Source of the DNA: Antedon mediterranea
Lineage: Eukaryota; Echinodermata; Crinoidea; Comatulida; Antedonidae
Assembly (NCBI RefSeq): GCF_964355755.1
Contig: NC_092671.1
Coordinates: forward strand, 15,480,501-15,544,500
DNA: 64,000 nt
Direction of reading: 5' to 3'
The notes under the pieces are model-generated. The model saw only the letters and a program-made list of their open reading frames with translations. It was not told the origin of the DNA and made no database searches. The position numbers and the translations under genes were made by a program. This document shows, piece after piece, positions 53,546 through 62,400 of the stretch (position 1 is the stretch's first letter; each line of letters opens with the position of its first letter).

Positions 53546-55991
53546 AATAATAATAATAATAATAATGTGATATTTGCTCGCATAACATCCACAGTATGCC
53601 CCTAAAAGATTATTGTTATGGTGCCTTCAAAACATCACGTGGTTACACATGGACTGTTATGCAGTCATCTAATATTATTCTTTCAATGTTTCGAATTTAG
53701 TTTATTACTTCTTTCCAACAAGTGCCATGACATAGTTGGCTGGTTCCTTGATGTGCAACTTTCGTATAAGTTGTTTGAGGGTAAAGGTCAATTTGACAAG
53801 CTCCTCTTCTGTTTCCTCTAGCTCATCTTTCACTACATCCTGAAAACAAATTTTAAAAACAAAAATTCAATAAAAAGGGAGAGACAATTTAAAGGTGAAT
53901 TCGATGGTTATTGTTGGTAGTTTTATTAAAAAATAATAACAAAAAGAAGCATTATAATGTATGGCAAGTGATTTTTATCTTTTAAAGTAAATTCTGTTTC
54001 CCATAAAATGACAATATATATGATAATTATTTGATCGGACATTCATGACATTTGTAGCAATTGTAAATTTCCCAATAAGTCTGTGAATTTGCAGGACTAA
54101 ACATCTGACCAATTCGGTTTGTGTAATTACCTCATCATCTTCCGAGTTAGAATCTTCAGTTTCTTTCGCTTTTTCCCGTTCTGCATGATCCTGATATTTC
54201 CTTTTAGCAATAGTCATCTTTTCACTCTTTTTCTTTGGCTTTCCTTTCTTGTCTTTGTTGTACTTGGCTATAATATTAACAACATCATGATGTAAAAAAC
54301 ACATACACATAATATCGATACGTTATTTTATTTAACAGTTGTAGGCCAACTTACCTAATTGATATTCATCAAAGTCTGGGAATTTTGCTGTCATAACTTT
54401 TCTCAAAGCAGAGGGAAGCGAGCCAAAGTTGATAGACTTATCATTCAATGTCTGCAAATGATACAACAATTTATAGTCAAATATTATTTAACCGTTTTGT
54501 AACCAAATATGTGAACTTATTAAAACAAAATAAGTAAACAGTGATATGCAAATGACCCACCTGATAAGTCTCTGCTACATCAATCCAATCAGATGGCAAT
54601 CTGATGGATGCTGAGAAGTACTTCTTTAGATAAGCTCGGCATGGTCTACGATTAGATGCAAAGGCTATCAAGAAGTTGGAGGTAGTTCTGATGTTTAACT
54701 CAGATCGGCAGTACAAGGCAACCTGTCAAATATATTCAATATAGTATTCATTAAGTAATGTTTTACAATATTCATTTAAATGCATAATTTTGTCTGCATT
54801 TATGAATACAGTAAACATCTCATAAATATTCCAATTAAACTTCAGAGAGAGAGAGAAAAGCACCAACCTTTTCTATATCTTAAACATTTAAGAAGTAACT
54901 GAAATGGAACTTACCTTTAGAATAAACTCAGCATCATGGGATATAACGCAATCTGCTATGTCCATCAAATTACATCGTGTCTTGTCGTGCTTGTTGCGAA
55001 AATCAGTTGAGCCAATTAGTGAAGCACTTACGCAGTTAATAAAATTTTTCTAGAAAAACAATATTTTAACACATATTTTTAGTACTTTATTTATAAAAAG
55101 GTGGTGTAAGATGTAAAAGATGCAACATTAATATTTTTAACAACAAAATGATGAGATATTATCTAAAAATACAATATTTTACAAAATATTAGGCAAGATG
55201 TAAAAGGTGAACTTTAAATATTGGAAAAAAATTTCTTATTACATGAATGAATTTTAATGAAATTTTAATCTCACCTTTAAAGAATTTACCATGTCAACTG
55301 AATTGACCTCTGCAAATTTTAATTCCAAGTGAGGTGATGTGAACATGTCATCATCTTCTTCTTCAAAATCGGCACTGTTGTCATGGAAATCATAAATAGG
55401 CATTTCAAAATCTGTTTCCATAGTTATGACCTCATCCCCAATAATGACCTTTTCCTTCCGAGTTGCTTTGATAGTGTTTGTGTTCAGAAGATACGACGGT
55501 GATGAGCTGCTTGTTTTTATGAGTTTTCCTTTTAACAACAAGTTTGAAGACAGATTGGACGATAAAAGGGATGATGAAAGTCCAGATGATAACTTCAAAG
55601 AGCTGGACAGAGCACTTTTGGAGCTGAGTGTAGAACCTCTTAATAGATCTTTCCGTTGCCCACCAAGGGTTAATCTTGATGTAAGAGAAGATGAGGAAAG
55701 AAGCAAATTTGATCGTAGATTCGGTCTTAATGACTGATTTGCGGTGGTGATGGTCTGATTTTCATCTGGTTTATTAGAGGTTGTCTCAATGATACTTCCT
55801 GATTTCTCCAGCAAATTATCCTTATTCTTCAAAGGTGTGCCACTTGATTTGAGGGAACTTTTTCCAAGAAGAAGCGACTTAGAGTGCAACAGGTTCTTTC
55901 TTTTATTGGTTCCAGTAAAACCAGAGATCTTAGTAGAACCTCTGAGATTGCTACTTAGCAGCAAATGGTTTGAACGTGTTTTAGAATCCAT
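32766..55991 (-). CDS. TEP1: Telomerase protein component 1 (TEP1), complete, 46 coding exons, 2594 aa
   Basis: TEP1 is the large RNA-binding subunit shared by vault particles and telomerase. Forty-six exons joined by GT-AG introns sum to 7785 nt, exactly 2595 codons including the stop (32766-32768), close to human TEP1 (about 2630 residues). Domain order matches the family: TROVE (about 240-817), DUF4062-like VFISSTFRDM (854-863), NACHT with Walker A GKPGCGKS (1120-1127) and Walker B KIFIDGVDDL (1210-1219), then WD40 repeats (about 1636-2594). Exon coordinates are in the four block entries. The start is the ATG at 55991-55989, in an exon that opens at about 56007 after an AG acceptor, so a 5' non-coding or additional upstream coding exon probably exists. 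It is divergent from UBXN4. Many introns carry MITEs; no frameshift or internal stop was found. Confidence 0.97.
33076..33089 (+). repeat. Poly-G run
   Basis: Fourteen consecutive G on the + strand, in the last TEP1 intron. It could form a quadruplex, or be a sequencing-length artefact. Confidence 0.8.
33255..33352. mobile_element. MITE fragment, GTCTACACTATCAAACT family
   Basis: TATGGACACAATGACATCA, ACCATATTTTGTCAAACTA and TATAGTGTGGACAAAGG are degenerate versions of the family's middle and right end. TEP1 intron. Confidence 0.6.
36265..38150. other. Large TEP1 intron (1.9 kb) with repeats, no gene
   Basis: It holds a small inverted repeat (CTAGAGGG ... CCCTCTAG) near 36309-36336, a 15-base G run at 36656-36670, and a LINE-like tail (GAAATAAAGAATAAATGAAG) near 37794-37815. 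The 134-residue minus-strand frame at 37098-37502 resembles no family I know and lies wholly in the intron. Confidence 0.6.
38446..38510 (+). repeat. tRNA-related SINE fragment
   Basis: GTGGTCTAGGTATGAATGCC resembles an A-box region, and GGTCATGGGTTCGAATCACA carries a near-perfect B-box. The two are spaced as in a tRNA, but the stems do not close, so a SINE head is more likely than a functional tRNA. TEP1 intron. Confidence 0.5.
39754..40358. mobile_element. MITE, TTAAAGACCCCTTCCCT family (605 bp)
   Basis: The left end TTAAAGACCCCTTCCCTGC and right end GTAGGGAAGGGGGCTTTAA are inverted repeats with one or two mismatches. The interior is non-coding and more G+C-rich than its surroundings. It sits in a TEP1 intron between the WD40 exons 39519-39629 and 40399-40527. 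Confidence 0.8.
40840..40935 (+). repeat. LINE-like 3' tail with (GAATT)n
   Basis: CCCTTGATGGCATTTGCAGC, then AATAAAGAAATTG and four GAATT units. This is the layout of a CR1/L2-type retroelement end. TEP1 intron. Confidence 0.5.
41638..41925. mobile_element. MITE, GTCTACACTATCAAACT family, interrupted copy
   Basis: The left end TTAAGTTCTGTCTACACGAT is at 41638. The rest (ATATGGACACGATGATGTCA through TTTGATAGTGTAGACAGAGC) resumes near 41812 and ends at about 41922. The AT-rich bases between look like a later insertion. TEP1 intron. Confidence 0.65.
42575..42740. mobile_element. MITE, GTCTACACTATCAAACT family, complete copy
   Basis: The left end TTAAGCTCTGTCTACACTAT and right end TTTGATAGTGTAGACAATGT are inverted repeats. 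The core has TGGTAGTGATATG twice. TEP1 intron. Confidence 0.8.
45215..45360 (+). repeat. hAT-like transposon end fragment
   Basis: GGCAGTGGTGTAACGCAGAG followed by GGCGCCTGG and GGGCCCCT resembles the CAGTGGCGTA-type termini common in hAT elements and their MITEs. Only one end is evident. TEP1 intron. Confidence 0.45.
47065..47692. mobile_element. MITE with CAGGCCCGTAT termini and GTAAT target duplication (628 bp)
   Basis: The left end CAGGCCCGTATCCA (47065) and right end TGCATACGGGCCTG (to 47692) are inverted, and GTAAT flanks both sides (47060-47064 and 47693-47697). The interior includes a perfect 38-bp palindrome at 47435-47472 and a G+C-rich block (47580-47660) that stands out from the AT-rich intron. 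The gene-like frames in it are not conserved. TEP1 intron between the Walker A exon and the next exon. Confidence 0.82.
47435..47472. repeat. Perfect 38-bp palindrome
   Basis: CCAACTCAGACAGCGTCGT is followed directly by its exact reverse complement, with the centre between 47453 and 47454 and no spacer. It lies inside the 47065-47692 element. Confidence 0.95.
50294..50454. mobile_element. MITE, GTCTACACTATCAAACT family, complete copy
   Basis: The left end AAGCTCCGGCTACACTATCA and right end GATAGTGTAGACAGAGCTT are inverted. Between them are ATATGGACATG and repeated ATCACTACCATATT phrases. TEP1 intron. Confidence 0.8.
53510..53567. repeat. (TAA)n microsatellite
   Basis: About 18 ATA/TAA units interrupted once by CAC, in a TEP1 intron. 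Confidence 0.9.
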
Positions 55992-56007
55992 TTGACCAAG
56001 TTTCACC
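55275..56007 (-). other. TEP1: TEP1 exon 1: Ser/Leu-rich N-terminal region (residues 1-239)
   Basis: One large exon, coding from 55991 down to 55275. From MDSKTRSNHLLLSSNL onward it is dominated by Leu-Ser runs (RSNLLLSSSSLTSRL, SALSSSLKLSSGLSSSLL, SSNLSSNLLLKGKL), with scattered Lys/Arg, then an acidic patch (SADFEEEDDDMF). Vertebrate TEP1 instead begins with four copies of a short TEP1 N-terminal repeat, which I do not see. The region looks disordered or amphipathic. The antisense frames across it are artefacts of its composition. Confidence 0.85.
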
Positions 56008-56008
56008 T

Positions 56009-59000
56009 ATTAATAAGAGTAAATTAAACAAAAACAATTTAGACTATTATTATATGAGACGGTACCTTTCTTATGAGACTAATGGTTAAGAATTGGAGAC
56101 TTGTACTTCATCCGATGATTGATACATTTCACCAAATTATTGATCAACATTAAGTACATCTGTTATGCGCGATTTGAACGATTTGCGCAATTTGAAATTG
56201 CGCAAAAAAAATCCTTGCGCAATTTGAATTGAAACATGTGTTTCAAATTGCGCAAGCAACGTATTAAATTGCGCAAGTAATCTGCAAATTGCGCAAGGTT
56301 TTTCGACAGATTGTGAAATCATGCACACCCATATTTTTATAGTAATTTCTAAGAATGATTCAAAATTAAAGATAAATATCGCATTTCCTTATTTTAGTAG
56401 TGCAAATATTGTTATAAGTTAGCATACCGTCGAAGAACCGACGAAGGAAAACGAAGCGGTGGTGTTCCACCAGGCGGGCGTGGCGCGGGCGGCCGGCTAT
56501 ACTACTCTAGCCTAGCTAGGGTCTGGACTACTGATACTGACTAGGTTACATGGCCTAGCTTAAACTAATATTAAAAACTTAATTTTTACATTTATTTTGA
56601 TTTATTTCAAGTTACAGTGATAATATTATTTAATTGTAATAATAAATGTTATGTATTTATTATACACATGTTATCTTCGCATTTATTATGTTTTATTTTG
56701 AGTTATTTAGTTTCCAATAAATTATTATAACTAGATGGCACGCTCGCTTCGCTCGCGTACCATCTAGGTCGTGCCCACAGATGGTTCTCGAATACACAGT
56801 ATTTCCAGTGAGAAAAAAATGGAGATTTCAAATGTACGTACTGCAGGACTATAATACATTGTCGTTTACAGAAACGAATAAATATACACAATGATTTATG
56901 TAGTCAACCAAAATTAGCACCCTGGGAATTACTTCCGAGAGAGAAACAAAATGAGTCAAATTTTTTTATTTGGACTCATTTAAACAAACCCAATTTGTGT
57001 TTTGTATGTAACATTAGGCCTAAGGGTTGAGGGATGGGGGAAGAAGATAGGTACAAAGAGGAAACATTTTAAAATATATTCCTATCCACTCAGTAACGAA
57101 ATATTGTTTTTAATGTTTTATAGGCCTATAAATAATATACCACTAAATACAGTAAAACATTTACGATTTAATACTTTGTTAAAACTCTCACTGTCATAGT
57201 CGAATGAAATAGTAAAGTACATGTAACGATACACCCTACGACGTTTATATATTTTTAAATTATTAATTAATACAAACGTTGAGAAGCAACTGTCAGTAAT
57301 AACGTTTATTTATTTGTATATTATATGTTTATAATCTAACAGTAGGGCCTACCCACACTCACAGTAATACAGTTTATTTGTATATTTGTTTATATTATAT
57401 CTAACAGTACCAACACTCACAGTAAGAAATTTGCGATTCAAATTGCGATCAAAAGTGGTTAATACCTTAACAGTATTGTACAGCATTGCAATACTATTTA
57501 TGTTTATTCTCCAAGGGGGCCCATAAATCTAAATCTATACCTGTATGGTTAAACCAAATAATTTGGAATGTTCCATTCATCACAAATCAATACATTTGTA
57601 AAAACGTATATTACGTGTATCAAAATAGCATTTTTTAAAGAAAATCGGCCTGTCTTCAACATTATGATGCTGTACTCGAACTCTTCAACCGGTTTTCAGC
57701 TATTAAAAACAATTATCGCAGGAGGAGATAGGAAAATGCGAAGTGTCCTCGTATTATTGTGTGCGGGTATTTTTCAAATTGACATCCATTAGACAGTGTA
57801 TACCACGATCGGAAAACACCCCTATTTGGGGCAAATCGTTGAACCTAAATTCGTTTTAATCGTCAATAACTAATTATCGAACTCAATTTAATTAGTAAAC
57901 AGGGTTACATCAGGTGGTTAAAATCAGTACCGAAAGTACGAACCAACTTTATATACCATCGAGTGAACATTCTAGAAATAACGCACGATTTACCGAATTT
58001 TGCCCTTACGTAAATTTATATATAGATACCGATTGTCTGGTAGAATTTTGTTGCGCAATTTGAAAATTTACAGTTCGTTTTCAAATTGCGCAAAGGTGTC
58101 ATTTTGCGCAAGAACTATCTTGCGCAATTTACAAATTGTGCAGCGCAATTTAAAATTGCGCAAAGATTTTCTTGCGCAATTCTAAATTGCGCAAGTTGAT
58201 TGCGCAATTTGAAATTGCGCAAAAAAATCCTTGCGCAATTTTAAATTGCGCAAGAATTCTTTGCGCAATTTCAAATTGCGCAAGGATTTTTTTGCGCAAT
58301 TTCAAATTGCGCAAATCGTTCAAATCGCGCATAACACATCCAATACTGGCACCTCTGGGGGACTTTCCCTTACTTCCAACAACCACTGACCAACACCAGT
58401 ACCCTCTAAAAAGATGTTTACTTTTCATGCAATGATATTAAAATTTATTGCAATAATATATAGCCTATAAATAATACGCAAATAATATTCAAACGGTAAA
58501 TTAAGATCGTAGGCCTACTTACCGTAATTATAGTGTAGTGTACGTAGTAACAGGGGCCTCACTCAATTAGTATGATTTATGAGGTTTCTGGTTTAGGCCT
58601 ACATAAGCTTCGGCTAATTCAAATTTACCTGTTAGTTAGTGTACTTGCAACTTGAATGTTCTTGAAAATGCCTAGAAGCAGGCGTTTTGCACAGCTATAT
58701 GATGCAAGGGTGTGCTAACTAGGAAGAATTCAGCCTAGATCAGCATTCTTAACTCGATTGCACCATCATTGCTCAGTTGTTGCTATAAACTACCTTGACC
58801 CAATAAATGCACTGACATAAGAATATGACCTGAGAACTCATCAAAGGATGTACCGCCATGAACCAATCATGTTGCTTGTATTAGATCACCTGACAGCGAT
58901 TAGTTGCGGTTCATTTGAAGTACATACAATAATATCGTATTAATAATATATTTTAATTATTATATAAAAAATATTTTTTGAAAGAACATAAAATATAAGA

Positions 59001-59467
59001 TATTGTATATATTCTTATTTTTAAGTACTTCGCGCCAGTAGCTTGATATGTACTCTGTTATTGATATAATATTTTTCTTATTAATATTATAAAAAAGGTT
59101 TGTTCTATTTAAATTTGGAGTGTCTGTACAATTCTTATTTTTAGAAGAAATAAATAGCTAGATGCTCAGATCTCTGCTAGATAGTATTTACATATTTAAA
59201 TCAACCAAAATGTATTATTATAAAACGACCTAGAATATACTATATATCAGCAATTTTCGTACGGCTGAAACGAAAAGTTGACGTTTGCCCAGTGATCTGT
59301 TCTCTCTCTGCGTTTTCCACACGTCACATAAGTGTTATTTTGGGTCTGTCGCCCTCTATTTTACCACGATAGAAAACATTTTTTCGCTCGACTTTCATAT
59401 ACACACGTCGTATTTAGTAAATCTCGTATTTTTATCGTGACAAATTACGAAATATATTCAGTAAAAA
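56009..59467. other. Head-to-head gap between TEP1 (-) and UBXN4 (+)
   Basis: About 3.4 kb between the two start exons, two-thirds of it the foldback element. The remainder (58337-59467) is AT-rich and must contain the UBXN4 promoter and perhaps the TEP1 5' exon and promoter. I see no clear TATA box tied to a start site. Confidence 0.5.
56161..58336. mobile_element. 2176-bp foldback element flanked by TTGCGCAA palindrome arrays
   Basis: The left end (TGTTATGCGCGATTTGAACG, then TTTGCGCAATTTGAAATTGC) and the right end (GCAATTTCAAATTGCGCAAA, then CGTTCAAATCGCGCATAACA) are reverse complements over at least 60 bases. CATC flanks both sides (56157-56160 and 58337-58340), the likely target duplication. 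Inside each end is an array of palindromes built on TTGCGCAATTT-x-AAATTGCGCAA: about four arms at 56180-56305 and about ten at 58051-58312. The roughly 1.7-kb centre encodes no protein that I recognise, and holds a G+C-rich patch (56425-56520) and an inverted repeat AGATGG ... CCATCT near 56731-56766. It lies in the 5' flank of TEP1. Confidence 0.85.
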
Positions 59468-62400
59468 ATGCTTTGGTATGAAGAATCAATCAACGCTGCC
59501 ATAAAAGCGGCACAGCAAAAGAACTCCGTATTTTTAGTATATATTCGAGGTACGGTTTGCTTTTTTGAAGACAAATAGTAGTCATAGTAGGCTAGGCCTA
59601 TAGCTAGCTAGGCTAGGCCTAGGCCTAGGTAAGGTAGGTAGCCTACTTACTAGGCCTAGCGTAGGCCTAGATAGAAAATAGGGCAGTGTACTGTAGTAGA
59701 GGAATCCTAGAGCAGCTGGCTAGATTAAGACTGGTGCCTAGCTACTAGGCTAGGGAGGGTACTACATATTACTAATCTATAGATAGGGGTAGCCTACCTA
59801 CTACTCTACTGTGTCAAAAATCCAAGTAACCTAAATATTAGTTAGTGGCCGCTACAGTATGCAGCTTATTTTATTACTACTGTAAAATAATTAGACATAT
59901 TATGCCATATGTATATATTTTTGTATCTTGTTTTTAGGTAATGAAGATGACACAGGTACAAAAACAATGGATAAAAGTTGGGACGATGGAGACGTGGAAC
60001 AGATCTGTAAGGATGGTGGTGTAGTTGCCATCAGACTTAATGCAAATAGGTAGAGTGAATACTGTTGTTATATCATGGACCTATAAAGGAAATATATGGT
60101 TATAGACTCTATATTCTCTCTATTCACTTCATAAAACACAAAGGAAACCGTCTGTTGGTGTAGAAAGATGCACAGGATACTTGAAAACAAATTGAGTACT
60201 CCAGGCTTACGATTTAAAAGTTGTTGTACCACCCAAAGCTGCAAACTCATATCATTGCTTATATACTGTACAGTATGCATTATAATGTTGTTTTCTAACA
60301 ATTAATTAATTATGATTTACAATGTATTATTATACAGTGTTAATAATTACTTATATTATTTTTTTTTCAGTGTTGAATGTGCTCAATTTAGTGAACACTG
60401 TATCCTTTCATAAAATGTAATTAGGTTTGATGAAAGACATGACTTATACAGTTTTGTGTAAAATTATTGTAATGAAAGGAAACTATCTGAGAAGAGCGTT
60501 CTCTGATTTGAAATTGTTTTTAATGAGAGGTGGCCAGGCTATATGTCAGAAAAATGACCAGTGAGAAAAACATAAAATATGTTCGATGCTGATCAAAACT
60601 TCACTTTATTAAATATTATTTGTATAGTAATATGAAATAGTTGTAATAATATTTATTAATACACACATACAGATGTGGGGGAATCCATTTAAATCATGCT
60701 GTACAATTGACTGGTATATACACCCAAAGAAACCACATAGGCACTTCATGTAAATATCATTAATTGTAGCAAATATAGTGAGTGGATACTGACCTCAAAT
60801 GACCTTATTAAACTCCAACTAACTACACAAGGCAACTAGAGTTAATTAATATATTGAAAATACTTATGGTGGCCTATAGTACTACTAATTATATTATCCT
60901 TAACGTAACATAGACCCTGTTGTGTGTATTCCGTCCGTCTCATTTATAGATGGTAGTAATGGAGTGTATTTAGAGGCAATAGCAGGAGCTGTAACTCCAC
61001 AGGAATTAAAAGCAAATATTAAAAAGATAGTTGAGGTAATGATTTTTTTTTTAAATTATTATATGACAATATAGTACCATAAGTAGCACGTACCATGTAA
61101 CAATATATATTTATGGTTTCAAATTGTGGAATTGAATATTAAATTTATGTTTCTGTTCTGGCTCTGCTTTTATTTACAATTTTCTTATAGAAAAAGAATG
61201 GAACCAAGTCAAGAGATGCAACAGATTCGAACACACAGGTTAAAACATCTCCTCAGTCAGTTTCCAGTGCAGCTCCTCAGGCAGCTGCAAGTGTGTCTAC
61301 AACTCAATCAGAATCCTGTATGTTTTAATGTCTTTAGTATATTTTCTTTGCACTATTACAGGTGTATTAAGAAGAACATAGTTTTTAAAATAATTCATAT
61401 GTGATAAGAGAATACACTACAACACATAATTTCCTGGATGAAGAACCACAATAATTTGTTTTTTCCCCTATTTCTCTAATATAATATATGGCTTGTGAAC
61501 AAATTCTTTCTTTAGAACAAATCAATGTTAGTAAGTAATTCCTGTGTACAATCAGATTATTGTATGTTCATGTATATACAGTGCTTGTCTGCTCTCTACT
61601 ATGTCCAAGTACTCTGACTTGCACTGATCAAGTGTTGCCCAAAAGCTCTGATAGTTTTTCTGGCTGTTTGACTTTATTGTTTTGATTTAGCTTTTTGCTT
61701 ATTTCATTTTGTATCTTCATTGAGATCCAGCCACTGATACCCACAGCATTGTCATTTTGTATCTTCATTGAGATCCAGCCACTGATACCCACAGCATTGT
61801 CATTTTGTATCTTCATTGAGATCCAGCCACTGATACCCACAGCATTGTCATTTTGTATCTTCATTGAGATCCAGCCACTGATACCCACAGCATTGTCATT
61901 TTTTCAGTAATTTGCCTTTGGAAATATATACATATATAAGACAAATTTGCCTTTAAATGCCAGGTGCGGGCAAAACATTTCTATTGATCATACATTCCAA
62001 TAATTATCGATCTATAGTTTCCCCTATGTTTCATAATTTTTGGGATTTTATTTGTGTTACACGAGTTTGTTGAAAATAAGCACTTTCTTATCAGTGGGGG
62101 GATAGTTCAAATTACACAGTAAAATCTCTATTCGTTTGTACACACATTTTGTAAATAGAGAGGCATTTTAAAAAGCTATGAAAAATAAACGGTGTGGTAA
62201 AAAATGTTATCAGATGACTAAATATAGGTAATATAACTTGAATATTACATTTCTGATATTTTTATTCAACTTCAGATTTTTATTTTCATGCTATAGCAAA
62301 AATTATCCACCGTATATCCACCATCTTTTTTCACCGTCTAGGGAGTCACCAGACATGTTATTACATTAGGTTAACTACCTAACTACTGAAAAAAAGTCTT

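Larger units (their letters stand above)
49532..55049 (-). other. TEP1: TEP1 exons 2-14: TROVE RNA-binding module (residues about 240-848)
   Basis: Exons, 5' to 3': 54915-55049, 54561-54722, 54355-54451, 54131-54267, 53709-53839, 53037-53194, 52476-52676, 51710-51888, 50954-51106, 50629-50712, 50119-50264, 49768-49918, 49532-49623. TROVE hallmarks include LPSALRKVMTAKFPDFDEYQ, AGKRMKLAIPETWE, KLPFMAMLRNLRNMI and SRQFPFRFFSAYEAL. The module binds vault, telomerase or Y RNAs in this family. The von Willebrand-like part keeps ILSDG (724-728), but the first metal-site motif (DxSxS in Ro60) is replaced by FLNVGAHM (617-624). Exon 5 inserts a Lys-rich then Glu/Asp-rich linker. Exon 14 is an Ala/Ser-rich linker to the next domain. 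Confidence 0.92.

Noticed and set aside
55426-55995. Plus-strand frames opposite TEP1 exon 1
   Set aside because: Mirror of the Ser/Leu-rich coding exon on the minus strand.
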